Shown: positions 5,745 to 11,643 of the stretch, one piece after another
Position numbering within the stretch: position 1 is the first letter of the stretch
Layout of the letters: each line of letters begins with the position of its first letter
Assembly (NCBI GenBank): GCA_021323555.1
Contig: JAJONP010000055.1
Span: 1-12,806, forward strand
Origin: Gammaproteobacteria bacterium
Lineage (GTDB): Bacteria > Pseudomonadota > Gammaproteobacteria > DSM-16500
Direction: 5' to 3'
Length of the DNA stretch: 12,806 nucleotides
Notes under the pieces: generated by a model
What the model was told of the DNA's origin: nothing
Database searches by the model: none
Seen by the model: only the letters and a program-made list of their open reading frames with translations
Position numbers and translations under genes: made by a program

Positions 5745-5760
5745 TGTTCTGCGTAGAACA
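5745..5760. promoter_or_regulatory. 16-bp dyad: parS-like site or terminator stem
   Basis: TGTTCTGCGTAGAACA has 6-bp perfect arms. It has the length and outer bases (TGTT...AACA) of the widespread ParB target TGTTTCACGTGAAACA and agrees at 11 of 16 positions by eye. A run of seven T residues follows at 5764-5770, so it could equally be a terminator stem on the plus strand. Confidence 0.35.
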
Positions 5761-5817
5761 ATATTTTTTTATTTAGAAATTAAACACTTTTTAAAAATCT
5801 TCTTAAACTATTTAGTT

Positions 5818-5834
5818 TCTCATAAATCTACACC
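5818..5834 (+). repeat. Orphan iteron copy
   Basis: TCTCATAAATCTACACC differs by one base from the first unit of the iteron cluster (TCTCATAAAGCTACACC at 6819-6835) and also shares the following CAT. It stands alone about 1 kb from the main cluster. Confidence 0.6.
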
Positions 5835-5923
5835 ATTAATTTATCATGACAATAATTCGCTATATATTTACATATTATTATTTAAAATCAACGTCTTATA
5901 AAAATAATCCCCGGGGGACATTC

Positions 5924-5977
5924 ATGTTAATTTCGTTTAATCATCTTGCCTGCTCTTTTATACGTGGTAATTTTTAA
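5924..5977 (+). CDS. Possible 17-residue peptide ORF
   Basis: ATG at 5924 follows GGGGGA (5913-5918) with a 5-nt gap, an excellent ribosome binding site in a region that otherwise has almost no G runs. It encodes MLISFNHLACSFIRGNF and stops at TAA. No family is recognised and chance is quite possible. Confidence 0.2.
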   Translation: MLISFNHLACSFIRGNF

Positions 5978-5980
5978 AAA

Positions 5981-6008
5981 ATTAATGATTAAAAATTAAT
6001 TCATTAAT
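5981..6008. repeat. AT-only inverted repeat
   Basis: ATTAATGA (5981-5988) and TCATTAAT (6001-6008) are exact reverse complements around a 12-nt spacer. Being so AT-rich it could be chance, but it adds to the secondary structure of the origin region. Confidence 0.3.
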
Positions 6009-6147
6009 GCTTTCCATTCATAGTTTTTTTAACTATTCGTGAGGCTTCTGAATATGATTAAAAAATTCACCCTGTTAAAATGTCTTTAAAAAATTTTGTA
6101 AAAATAGAGCAGCATGTAGTCCTACAATTGAAATTATTTATCGCCCA

Positions 6148-6504
6148 TAGCAATATTGAAATAGTTAAACGAGCGCAAATTAATATTTTTCGGGAATTTT
6201 TTTGTAAGGAGAAAAAGCGAGATAAAGAGGTTTAGCTTGAACGATTTTCATAAAAGTAAAATAAGCTCTAGCGATTTAATATTATTATTCCTTATCATGT
6301 ATAAAGCTTAATATTTCCTCCTGTAGTAGCGTTCTAAACACAGTGGTACTACGATAACCTTGGTATACTTTACAAAATATATGCTAAAATATGTTTAGGT
6401 TTCTGAAAATTGCTCAAGCTAAACCTCTTTATCTCGCTTTTTCTCCTTAAAAAATTTCCCAAAAAATATTAAGTTGCGTCCATTTAACTATGTGAATATT
6501 GCTA
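6148..6504. repeat. Long inverted repeat, arms of about 105 bp
   Basis: The left arm 6148-6254 and right arm 6400-6504 are reverse complements. The core 6206-6240 against 6414-6448 is perfect over 35 bp. Flanking parts on both sides agree with scattered changes, for example TAGCAATATT at both outer ends and ATTTTCA near the inner ends. The spacer of about 145 bp contains a smaller dyad (GTAGTA ... TACTAC). It may be a MITE-like insertion, two inverted copies of one repeat, or a cruciform or hairpin-RNA element. I found no ORF in it. Confidence 0.75.
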
Positions 6505-6818
6505 TTGATATTGTGATGTTACCTAGTTAGCTTATATTTTATATTAATCACAATTATCAATTGGTCTTTATAATTATTAAAAAACTGATTTGGTTGATTT
6601 AGTTAAAAAATAATAATTTTTAAGAAATGATATTGTGAAAAAACTATACTAAAAGTCGGGCGGAAATTGAGGATTGACCTTAAAAATCAGCGTGTTTTAA
6701 TTATTTACTTTTTAATCGATGCCTATTATTATAAGAATAAAAAGTCTTCTTTTTTAAAAATACATACCATGCAAAAAATATAGATATGTAAAATAAGAAA
6801 TTAACTCTTTCCCTATAT

Positions 6819-6961
6819 TCTCATAAAGCTACACCATGCCCAAATAACTACACCTGAAAATCCCATGAAACTACATCTTAACAAAGATCTACACTTTAAT
6901 CCCTATATACCTCCACCTTCATTCTCAGATTACTACACTTTCACTCCCATTTTGATACACT
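6819..6961 (+). repeat. Iteron-like direct repeat cluster, candidate oriV
   Basis: The core CTACAC[CT] or a close variant starts at 6829, 6848, 6871, 6889, 6911, 6933 and 6955, spacings 19, 23, 18, 22, 22 and 22 bases, close to two helical turns. Better units have a left part as well: TCTCATAAAG (6819), TCCCATGAAA (6861), TCTCAGATTA (6923), TCCCATTTTG (6945), each directly before the core. An approximate consensus is TCYCATaaaNCTACACY. Iterons of about 22 bp are bound by Rep_3/RepB-type initiators such as the one encoded downstream. An AT-rich stretch follows immediately. Confidence 0.7.
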
Positions 6962-7056
6962 TTTAATTTTTATATTTTTGTTATTATTCATCAAGTTATG
7001 ATTATTTAGATGTTTAGAATATATGAATTTAAATAAAGAATATATATTTTCTTTTT

Positions 7057-7062
7057 TATAAT
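7057..7062 (+). promoter_or_regulatory. -10 element candidate for the parA operon
   Basis: A perfect TATAAT stands about 80 bases before the parA start. No good -35 box is visible upstream in this AT-rich DNA, so the call is tentative. It overlaps the first copy of the 14-bp direct repeat. Confidence 0.3.
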
Positions 7063-7126
7063 AGTACATAATGTCGCTTGCAAATATATTTCAATATAGG
7101 TAGTCTAATTATTAATAGTACAAAAT
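7059..7126 (+). repeat. Pair of 14-bp direct repeats upstream of parA
   Basis: TAATAGTACATAAT (7059-7072) and TAATAGTACAAAAT (7113-7126) differ at one base and are 54 bases apart, about five helical turns. The first overlaps the TATAAT at 7057-7062; the second ends 8 bases before the parA ribosome binding site. The placement suits autoregulatory operators for ParA, a ParB or Rep. Confidence 0.45.
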
Positions 7127-7144
7127 ACCTTTTAGGAGAAATGA

Positions 7145-8065
7145 ATGAAAGTAATCACAACCGCAGGAAATAAAGGTGGAATAGGGAAGTCGACTATTGC
7201 TCTGACTCTTGCCCAGTATCTCGCTAAATGTAAAAACATGAAAGGTGCATTCATTGATTTGGATCCACAAGGCAATTCATCATCCAGTTTGATTTTAACA
7301 ACTCGTGATCCTGCTCATCCTACAGGGTATATGCCAAAAGCGCATCCCGAGTGGGATCCTGATCATTTACCAGAAGATGACCCTTATTGGGACGGTGTCA
7401 GTAGTATTGCAGATATATTCATAGGAAAATCTATTTATCCTTATCCAACGTGGGTAGAGAACCTGGTATGTTTTCCCTCATTTGCTTCTTTACTTGAAGA
7501 TGCCCAGCGGGTTTTAAAAGTTGATGTGAAAGAGAAAGTTATTAATAGACTTAAAGAATTCACTGAAATGCTAGCAACCCATAGCGATTATCAATTTATT
7601 ATTATTGATACCAATCCACAGTTTGGGCCTCTAACAATGGCAGGGTTGCGAGCAGCAACGCATGGGTTACTACCAACAGAACTCGAGCAATATGGTATCA
7701 ACGGAACTATTGGTATGATTCAAGCTATTTCTCACGAGCAACTTAGACGAGTAAAAGATGATACGATAAAAATAGCAGGGGTTTTGCCTAATCAAGTGCG
7801 AAAAACAGCTGTACATGCGAAATTTCTTAACGATTTGCGTTCAATAGAAAAATCAGAAGAATGGTTATTACCACCCATTGCACAGAGAACAATCTATACT
7901 GAACTCGTTGTTGAAAATGCAAAACCTAATTGTGTCTTTAATCTATCTCCAAAACACCCAGCAAGAATTGAAAGTGAAAATTGGTGTGCTTATGTTTACG
8001 ACAGAGTTTTCAATAATGTATACAACAAAGTATATGAAGGAGAGTCTATAGCTTATGGTGGCTAA
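7145..8065 (+). CDS. parA: ParA-family partition ATPase
   Basis: A 306-residue ParA/MinD-family ATPase. The deviant Walker A motif KGGIGKST is at residues 10-17, the A' segment FIDLDPQGN at 36-44, and Walker B FIIIDTNP with Asp155. The DTNP variant replaces the usual DTPP. The protein starts almost at the Walker motif, so it lacks the N-terminal helix-turn-helix of type Ia ParA proteins. It should bind nucleoid DNA non-specifically in the ATP form and move plasmids attached through ParB. AGGAG (7134-7138) lies 6 bases before the ATG at 7145; an out-of-frame ATG at 7141 is too close. It leads the operon and its last codons overlap the next gene by 11 bases, implying translational coupling with parB-like 1. 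Confidence 0.93.
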   Translation: MKVITTAGNKGGIGKSTIALTLAQYLAKCKNMKGAFIDLDPQGNSSSSLILTTRDPAHPTGYMPKAHPEWDPDHLPEDDPYWDGVSSIADIFIGKSIYPYPTWVENLVCFPSFASLLEDAQRVLKVDVKEKVINRLKEFTEMLATHSDYQFIIIDTNPQFGPLTMAGLRAATHGLLPTELEQYGINGTIGMIQAISHEQLRRVKDDTIKIAGVLPNQVRKTAVHAKFLNDLRSIEKSEEWLLPPIAQRTIYTELVVENAKPNCVFNLSPKHPARIESENWCAYVYDRVFNNVYNKVYEGESIAYGG

Positions 8066-9080
8066 ATTTAAGTTGAACACGCAAAGAATGGATGAAACAA
8101 ATAAAATTATATCCAGAACATTAGCCATTGCCAATGACTATGCGGGCGAACTATCCGTAGAAGTATTACCTTTAGATAAAATCGAGCTTGACCCAGAAAA
8201 TAATCGCGTACTGGCGTTAACGCTTCATGATGCGATACATGGAATTGATCTGTCTGATCCAGAATATGCCAAGAAGAAACAAGATTGGGAATCATTAGAA
8301 TCACTGGCAAAAACAATACGAGATGATCAATTAATTAATCCCATTTTTGTTTATAGATATGGAAATAAATGTCGTTTAATTGCGGGGGAGAGAAGAACGT
8401 TAGCTTCTGCGATTGCTGGGAAAAAAGAAATTATTGCAAGGATTGCAAGCGAACGGCCTGTTGGAACAAAATTAAAAGTTTTACAGTGGATCGAAAATAA
8501 TGAGCGTGTTGATTTATCTTTAGCTGAAAGAGTCGCGAACCTTGAGGCTATTATTAAAGAATATTTCATTGAGAATAAAGAAGAAGACGATAGCAAGAGG
8601 ATAACCCAGGCACTATTAAGTGATTTAACTGGAATGTCATTGACCCAATCAAGAAGATATCTTCTCATTTTAAAATCAACTCCAGAAATAAAGTCGGCAA
8701 TTACCACAGGAAAAATAGAAAACATAAAATTAATTGAATTAATTCTTTCAGTTAAAAATATAGAACATCAAAAAATACTTTTAAATGCCGCTTTGTCGGA
8801 TATGCCTTTTAATTCCATTAATAAATTAAAAAATGAAATTGTATCTACACAAAAAAATAAGAAGGAGAGAAGAGGACGCAAACAAGTAAAAATAAGTCTA
8901 GGTAAAGTCAAACCTAATGTCGCTAAAATTATTTTTGATGCGTTAGCGACTAGCAAGATCTTGAAAGCAAATATCATGAATCAATTGAATATGGTTAGAA
9001 ACGATGTTCAATGGGATAATGGGAAGTCCGTTGAAGAATCTTTTAAAAAAATAATTTCTCTGATTACACAGGAAATATAA
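8055..9080 (+). CDS. parB: ParB-family protein 1 (divergent, coupled to parA)
   Basis: A 341-residue protein with the ParB/Srx N-terminal fold: LPLDKIELDPENNR, LESLAKTIRDDQLINPIFV, and the nucleotide-binding box RLIAGERR (GERR at 111-114). After it come WIENNERVDLSLAERVANLE and a helix-turn-helix region around SDLTGMSLTQSRRYLLIL. It carries an insertion of about 30 residues between the first strand and the box I helix, and its box II continues TLASA where canonical ParBs have WRAA. The C-terminal third is Lys-rich (KNKKERRGRKQVKISLGK) and may be the dimerisation or DNA-contact region. The start overlaps the end of parA, so this is the likely direct ParA partner. It is more divergent than the ParB encoded at the operon's end and resembles KorB-like plasmid members. 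Confidence 0.85.
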   Translation: MVAKFKLNTQRMDETNKIISRTLAIANDYAGELSVEVLPLDKIELDPENNRVLALTLHDAIHGIDLSDPEYAKKKQDWESLESLAKTIRDDQLINPIFVYRYGNKCRLIAGERRTLASAIAGKKEIIARIASERPVGTKLKVLQWIENNERVDLSLAERVANLEAIIKEYFIENKEEDDSKRITQALLSDLTGMSLTQSRRYLLILKSTPEIKSAITTGKIENIKLIELILSVKNIEHQKILLNAALSDMPFNSINKLKNEIVSTQKNKKERRGRKQVKISLGKVKPNVAKIIFDALATSKILKANIMNQLNMVRNDVQWDNGKSVEESFKKIISLITQEI

Positions 9081-9086
9081 GAAAAA

Positions 9087-9458
9087 ATGAATAAACTGAA
9101 GCTGAACAATAATAAAGAAGATAAAAAAATTATTACCTTTACTCTGAATAAAGAAATGAAGGAAACATTAAAAGAACTACTAATTAAATCTGAAAAATAT
9201 AACTTGAAAAGAAAAACAGAGTGGATAAATGAAGCTATTGTTATGTTGAATGAAAATCCGGACTATAAAGAAATGGTTATTAACGCGGAAGGGAATAGCG
9301 AAAATTTTGTTTTTGATAAAATTTATATGACATTTAAACAACGATGTTTTTTTGCCGATATGAGGAACGAAGTTGTCAAAGAACATCCTGACATTAGAGG
9401 GCCTCAAGCAGCTATTATACGTGCCGCTATACTGAGCCGATTAATGAGAAAAGAGTAG
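9087..9458 (+). CDS. Small operon protein with two ribbon-helix-helix-like halves
   Basis: A 123-residue protein I do not recognise as a named family. It appears to have two similar halves. Residues about 13-54 (KKIITFTLNKEMKETLKELL ... KTEWINEAIVML) and about 77-120 (DKIYMTFKQR ... RGPQAAIIRAAILSRLMRK) each read as one short strand followed by two helices, the order seen in ribbon-helix-helix regulators. This is a reading by eye, not a profile match. The gene lies 6 bases after parB-like 1 and 26 before rep, all on one strand, so it is co-transcribed with the maintenance genes. A copy-number or par regulator is a reasonable guess. The ribosome binding site is weak (GGAAAT about 12 bases upstream). 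Confidence 0.6.
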   Translation: MNKLKLNNNKEDKKIITFTLNKEMKETLKELLIKSEKYNLKRKTEWINEAIVMLNENPDYKEMVINAEGNSENFVFDKIYMTFKQRCFFADMRNEVVKEHPDIRGPQAAIIRAAILSRLMRKE

Positions 9459-9484
9459 GTAAACAAAGTCAAATGGAATAGGTA

Positions 9485-10660
9485 ATGTTAGCTGAAAAAA
9501 CGATACGAAAACATGTTGTTATTATTCATGCATACTCCTTGATGACTGTATTGCAGCGAAAAATTTTTAACGTGCTTTTGTATGAAGCCACTAAAAATAA
9601 TAATTGTGTTAACCACCAGAATTCGGTGGCAGTAGAATGCCATATTCCATTTTCTGTGCTATCTAAGGCAGTGAAATTTAATAGTAACAATACGCAATAT
9701 CTAAAAGAAGCAATAGATGGGTTAGCATCTTTGAAGATAGAGTGGAATTTGTTGAAAGATAAATCGCCTGTTGGTATATCCTTTTTAAATTTGCGTGTTT
9801 TACACGGGGCGCCTACATTTTATCAAGACAATACCCTTAATTTTTCTTTGCATAAAGTGATGCTTGATTTGGTAGATAGTCCAGCAATCTATGGAACTCT
9901 TGATATTGATCTTCAATCTGAGTTTGAGTCTAAATATGGACATGCTCTTTATGAAAATAGTACGCGATTTGTTAATTTACAAAAAAATAAGATGATTCAG
10001 CTAGCGACTTTCAGGAAAATATTGGGTGTGCAAGATGACAAATACCCAAGCATGCGAGAATTGACAAGAAATGTTATCGCACCCTCAGTAGAAGAAGTGA
10101 ATGATAGAGCTGATTTTTTTGTGAGTTTAGAAACCGTGAAAAGCGGTAGAAGAATCATTGGGTTTGAAGTGTCAGTAAATGATAAGAAAAAAATAACTTC
10201 AACCACATCCATTTCGGATTCTTCTAAAAACGATAAAGTATATATAGAAATCAGAAAAGCATTCGGTTCATTAAATAAAGCCTTATTAGAAAATATTATA
10301 AATCATTATTCAGAAGAATATATATTGGAAAAAATTTCTTATACAAAAAAGTACGCTAAAAAAGAAAATTCTGGTTTTTATCCGATTCCCTATTTTATTA
10401 GTGCTCTTAAGCATGACTATAAATTTAAAGAAGAATCTCAGTCTAAAAATACCGAAAAAAAGCCGCTTGATAAACAAATAGAATGGCAAAATAAATTAGA
10501 TTTCTTGCGAGCAGATCTTAATCATTGGGAAAAATCTTTTAAATGGATTGAAGATAAAAATGATGAGACCCAAATTAAAAATATAAAAAATATTATTGCT
10601 GGATGCCAAGAGAAGATAAAAGAACATTTAAATCGCTCTATTCAAGAGAAGGCTATTTGA
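9485..10660 (+). CDS. repB: Rep_3/RepB-like plasmid replication initiator
   Basis: A 391-residue initiator with the two-winged-helix arrangement of Rep_3 (RepB/RepE/pi) proteins. The first winged helix includes LMTVLQRKIFNVLLYEA (19-35). The second includes TRFVNLQKNKM, ATFRKILGVQDDKYPSM, ELTRNVIAPSVEEVN and the GRRIIGFEVSV strand, roughly residues 160-232. A C-terminal extension (YIEIRKAF ... YFISALKHDYKF, then Lys/Glu-rich helices) makes it longer than the smallest family members. It should bind the iteron repeats at 6819-6961 and start replication. GGAATAGG precedes the ATG closely. The TGA stop is one base before the next start codon, so the following parB is coupled to it. The gene symbol is by family resemblance only. 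Confidence 0.85.
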   Translation: MLAEKTIRKHVVIIHAYSLMTVLQRKIFNVLLYEATKNNNCVNHQNSVAVECHIPFSVLSKAVKFNSNNTQYLKEAIDGLASLKIEWNLLKDKSPVGISFLNLRVLHGAPTFYQDNTLNFSLHKVMLDLVDSPAIYGTLDIDLQSEFESKYGHALYENSTRFVNLQKNKMIQLATFRKILGVQDDKYPSMRELTRNVIAPSVEEVNDRADFFVSLETVKSGRRIIGFEVSVNDKKKITSTTSISDSSKNDKVYIEIRKAFGSLNKALLENIINHYSEEYILEKISYTKKYAKKENSGFYPIPYFISALKHDYKFKEESQSKNTEKKPLDKQIEWQNKLDFLRADLNHWEKSFKWIEDKNDETQIKNIKNIIAGCQEKIKEHLNRSIQEKAI

Positions 10661-10661
10661 C

Positions 10662-11519
10662 ATGAAATTTCCTGCTTTTGAACCGATTAATTTAAAAAAC
10701 ACGATCCAATCTTTTGAGGCTATTGATCTCTTTTTATCTCAAGTCGAGCCTGACAAAAATCAAGCAAGAAAAAATTTTGACGTAATTTTATTAGAAGAAT
10801 TAGCTTCATCGATAAAACAGCATGGTGTTATACAACCTATACTTGTTAGAGAAATAGATCAAGGTAAAAAATATCAAATTATTGCTGGCGAAAGACGCTG
10901 GCGCGCTGCAAAAATAGCTGGTCTTGAGAAAATACCTGCTATTATTAAACAACATAATACAGTGGATAGCTTGGCAGTTGCTTTAATTGAAAATATTCAG
11001 AGAGAGAACTTAAATCCATTAGAAGAAGCACAGGCTATACAGAGTTTATTAGAAGAATGTCGCATGACGCATAGTCAGGTTGCCGAAAGTTTAGGAAAAT
11101 CTCGCACAACGATTACTAATCTTCTTAGATTGTTGACTATTACGAATAAAGTGAAAGAAATGATAAATTCTGGATTTTTAGAAATGGGGCATGCTAGAGC
11201 GCTTTTAGGTTTATCAGATGAACAGCAGATTCATGCGGCAGAACGTATCATTAGCCAATCGTTATCTGTTAGAGAAACGGAAAAACTGGTTCAGCGTATG
11301 CGTATGCCGCAGAAAAAACAGAACATTTTGTTTACCACCGCGCTTGAAAAAAAAGCTAAAGAGTGGAGCATACAATTATCCAAAAGACTGTCTTCAAAAG
11401 TAAATATGAGTTTTAGTGCTGAAGGGAAGGGTAGGATGGTGATATATTTTGACTCTATAGAAGAGGCAGATTGGTTAATGAGGCACATTAGAATCGACCA
11501 AGCAGAACAAATAAACTAG
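10662..11519 (+). CDS. parB: ParB-family protein 2 (canonical ParB/Spo0J type)
   Basis: A 285-residue ParB close to the canonical chromosomal type. Box I GVIQPILVREI is at 55-65, box II IIAGERRWRAA at 73-83, and ENIQRENLNPLEEA at 110-123, the residues that bind CTP and Mg. A helix-turn-helix (SQVAESLGKSRTTITNLLRL) is at 138-157, followed by MGHARALLGL and a C-terminal region that resembles the dimerisation domain. It should load on a parS-like site as a CTP-dependent clamp. AGAAGG (10647-10652) lies 9 bases before the ATG and the gene begins one base after the rep stop codon. Having a second ParB in an operon that already has one next to parA is unusual; it may be the true centromere binder, a Rep regulator, or a second clamp with its own site. 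Confidence 0.93.
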   Translation: MKFPAFEPINLKNTIQSFEAIDLFLSQVEPDKNQARKNFDVILLEELASSIKQHGVIQPILVREIDQGKKYQIIAGERRWRAAKIAGLEKIPAIIKQHNTVDSLAVALIENIQRENLNPLEEAQAIQSLLEECRMTHSQVAESLGKSRTTITNLLRLLTITNKVKEMINSGFLEMGHARALLGLSDEQQIHAAERIISQSLSVRETEKLVQRMRMPQKKQNILFTTALEKKAKEWSIQLSKRLSSKVNMSFSAEGKGRMVIYFDSIEEADWLMRHIRIDQAEQIN

Positions 11520-11643
11520 ATGATTATAGTGGGCTTCTATTCCGCTACCGAATGAGAAACGATTACTGATGAATATTGCCTGGATGAGCAGCATTTTCTT
11601 TATGACAGAATTAATTTGTAAATGTTCACGCAATGGCGTCAAC
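11520..11643. other. Junction between the par/rep operon and the insertion sequence
   Basis: The 124 bases after parB-like 2 are non-coding and should contain the end of the insertion sequence. I cannot identify the terminal inverted repeat because the other end of the element is outside the window. No strong terminator for the par/rep operon is visible here. Confidence 0.4.

Larger units (their letters stand above)
5565..7144. other. Large AT-rich non-coding region, candidate replication origin and partition site
   Basis: No convincing gene is present in 1.58 kb. The region holds a parS-like 16-bp dyad (5745-5760), an orphan iteron (5818-5834), a GC block (5909-5917), long inverted arms (6148-6504), a cluster of iteron-like repeats (6819-6961) and a very AT-rich stretch (6962-7060) that could serve as the unwinding element. 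It ends at the parA-led replication operon. Placement directly upstream of the par/rep operon and the repeats make it the likely oriV. Confidence 0.6.

Noticed and set aside
5695..6560. DnaA boxes in the candidate origin (TTATCC and TTATCA starts near 5698 and 6555)
   Set aside because: None matches the TTATCCACA consensus well, and such words are expected by chance in AT-rich DNA.
6819..6961. CRISPR array
   Set aside because: The repeats are short, degenerate and spaced 18-23 bases start to start, leaving no room for spacers, and no cas gene is present; iterons fit better.
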